64,000 nt of DNA from Atherix ibis. Its lineage: Eukaryota; Arthropoda; Insecta; Diptera; Athericidae. The DNA is taken from the NCBI GenBank assembly GCA_958298945.1, contig OY282609.1:37235212-37299211 (forward strand), written 5' to 3'. The notes beneath the pieces were generated by a model. It was not told where the DNA came from. It ran no database searches and saw nothing but the letters and a program-made list of their open reading frames with translations. Position 1 is the stretch's first letter. The number at the start of each line of letters is the position of its first letter. Made by a program: the position numbers and the translations under genes. This document shows, one piece after another, positions 62,011 to 64,000 of this stretch.

Positions 62011-62660
62011 AAATTTACCATTGGGTAAGATAATCATGCAAATTTTGAAATGCCAATAGGCCTATCACCGTTCTGATATATAACCGTACATACAATAACC
62101 TTCGTATTCGAGGCTAGTCCGTATACTTACCGTATACGAATATACATATACTTTATTCGAATAATACGAAACTTTTGGTTCTTACATTATGTTATAGTTC
62201 CTAATATTGTGTACAATTTCCATACTATATACGACCGTACATGCTAATTTTAGGTTGTCGTTAACCCCTCGATCGTCTTTAAATGGTACAGTTAAGGTCA
62301 TCGATTCTATCATAGGTAGGTTATTAATAATTTTGAGTACAACTTTTATATACGCGATCATGACGTATGCTTTTGGAATACGATTGTATAACGTGTTTAT
62401 TAAAAATCTCGTTTATGATGTGAACAATAATCAATACACATACGTACTATATACGATCATACGTATAAAATATGCATAACCAAGAAATTAAGAAAACTTA
62501 TGATGATAGTTTTAGCAAATCCAGACTAAATCTACTGCGATAGTTCATTATTAGAATTCTGGGTCCAGTCCGCAATTATGCATTGATCCATATTACAGGT
62601 CACACTTTATAGTTCGAACCTATATAGTCCCACATTACTATCAATAGTTTCTATTCAATA
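62011..62660. other. AT-rich DNA with many ATACG palindromes
   Basis: Clusters of GTATACG/CGTATAC-like motifs (about 62105-62160 and 62370-62470) may be simple palindromic repeats. No gene seen. Confidence 0.4.
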
Positions 62661-63260
62661 TCTTTTTTGCTTAAATAATAGATGAATTATTTGCCGAACA
62701 GGAGCTTATTGAAGCAAATTTCAATAAGGTATTAGATAGTTTAAATTGAGTATCTGCTTTAAAATCATCCACTGCTAGCCTCCAGTATGAACTTAGAAGG
62801 ATAGAGGAAGCTTGGGAATAATGTGTTAGTAATGATAAAAAGTCATGGAGATTAACAGAAGATAAATATCTTAATTGTCAAGATGATTGCGTATTCAAAC
62901 CAGTCAAATTATTATATAGGAAAATAAAGACCGAACATATAACTAAAAAGATAAGATTGTAAATAAGCTTGATGGAGCGCGTAAGCCCTCTACTTGCAAT
63001 AATAGATTAGCAATTCGAGTTGGGAAATAGTGAATTGTATTGCACTTTCAGATAATCTTATCTAAGGACTTACTTAAAGAAGATATCGAGTAGTGAAGAT
63101 GAAATCATCATTTAGGGAACATACCCTGATTATCATAATGAACAATTTTATGATCTAGAGCTTAAATATCGGCACATTATAAGTAAGTTGGAGGACTACA
63201 AAAATAGCCAGCACTATAGCCAAGCGTCAAAATTTAAAGCATCTCCATCAGACTGGTAAC
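62661..63260 (+). pseudogene. Coding-like relic, possibly retroelement gag
   Basis: Less AT-biased, with protein-like stretches in one main plus frame but with stops: FAEQELIEANFNKVLDSLN (62690), then SSTASLQYELRRIEEAWE (62770), SNDKKSWRLTEDKYLN (62830), and further on YPDYHNEQFYDLELKYRHII and SKLEDYKNSQHYSQ (63120-63230). The charged, helical pattern with ...W...ED.Y.. spacing recalls BEL/Pao-type gag. No zinc knuckle, protease or LTR is visible, so the assignment is a guess. Confidence 0.25.
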
Positions 63261-64000
63261 GAATTTTATTCCAAGGGTTGGTGAACATAACTTGCTAGAC
63301 ACTGGTTACCAGCCCTAGCAATTTTCCAGCGTTTTTCCACTTGTACACTATCGCCACTTTCAAGGGATATGAATTGAAAAAGTCTTAAACGTCACCCACT
63401 TCGATCTCCATGTTCGATGATTGTACAGTATGTTACGGCTTTCATCTGATAAATAAATGTGATAAGCTAATAAGTTTGGAAATTAACAACAGGTTTCTCA
63501 CATCAACCAATGGAGGCTCTATCTTAATTTTTTGAAAGTGTAACATTAATCACCGGTTTTTATTTCCAAATTATACTATTATTGCAACGAAAAACACAAC
63601 ACTAATCTACATTTACGAAAATGTAACTGTGAAAATTAAAAACTTTTATTTTCCCTACTCTTTATCTTTGTTTCCTATAAAATAGAACAAACAAATTCTG
63701 CACAGCATTAGCAATGTAATTTTCCACAGGAAATTTAAAAAATATTAAGTCATTATATTTTTGGCTGCACCCAAAAACAGATATCTTTAAATTCCAATTA
63801 TATATAGATTCACAAATAAAAAAAATTAACCATAAGAATATATATGCTCCAATTCTAAATTAGAAAATTAATCCTACTATATACTTCCATTCTTTAAATA
63901 TATTTGTGATCCTTTTAAACTATAAATGAAAAATTATTATATATTTAGAAGAACATCTCACGGTAACATTCGATACTTATACTGTAAGGGTATATCGACC
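63261..64000. other. AT-rich non-coding DNA
   Basis: Nothing recognised up to the right edge. Confidence 0.5.

Overview
The window is very AT-rich, intron-dominated insect DNA. The splice signals (GTAAGT donors, pyrimidine-rich CAG acceptors), the zinc-transporter protein, and the mix of mariner, Helitron, RTE and other non-LTR relics point to a dipteran, probably a higher fly. This is an inference, and I cannot name the species.

One host gene is clear. Four minus-strand coding exons (49839-49927, 26296-26406, 25128-25248, 522-701) join in perfect phase. They encode the middle of an SLC30/ZnT zinc transporter: the cytosolic HCH motif, TM1, TM2 with the zinc-site HxxxD, TM3 and TM4. The introns between them are 23.4 kb, 1.05 kb and 24.4 kb. 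The 3' exons (His-rich loop, TM5-6, C-terminal domain) must lie left of base 1. The 5' end lies right of 49927, in the window or beyond it, and I could not locate it. At least 49 kb of the window is therefore inside this one gene.

The rest is intronic or flanking DNA carrying old, broken mobile elements. One non-LTR family with an RNase H domain is present as a long relic (6.85-9.41 kb), two 3' copies (29.8-30.4 and 39.5-40.65 kb, + strand), one 3' copy on the - strand (60.87-61.3 kb) and small fragments. A different non-LTR relic lies at 34.4-35.8 kb. Two mariner elements lie on the - strand (23.6-24.7 kb, and 43480-44368 with both inverted repeats). Five relics of a DUF4817-type Tc1/mariner/IS630-like transposon lie near 19.8, 26.8, 30.5, 47.4 and 56.2 kb. 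A minus-strand cluster at the right holds an RTE element (59.0-60.5 kb), the non-LTR 3' end and a Helitron helicase tail (61.4-62.0 kb).

Two long, nearly perfect hairpins (3717-3813, 28857-28976) look like MITE-type or foldback elements. Two islands inside the large ZnT introns look coding but were not recognised: 1349-2049 (minus) and 11340-11984 (plus, with a possible two-exon small gene). These are the best candidates for something undescribed. I saw no CRISPR array, no rRNA, no convincing tRNA and no intact transposase or reverse transcriptase.
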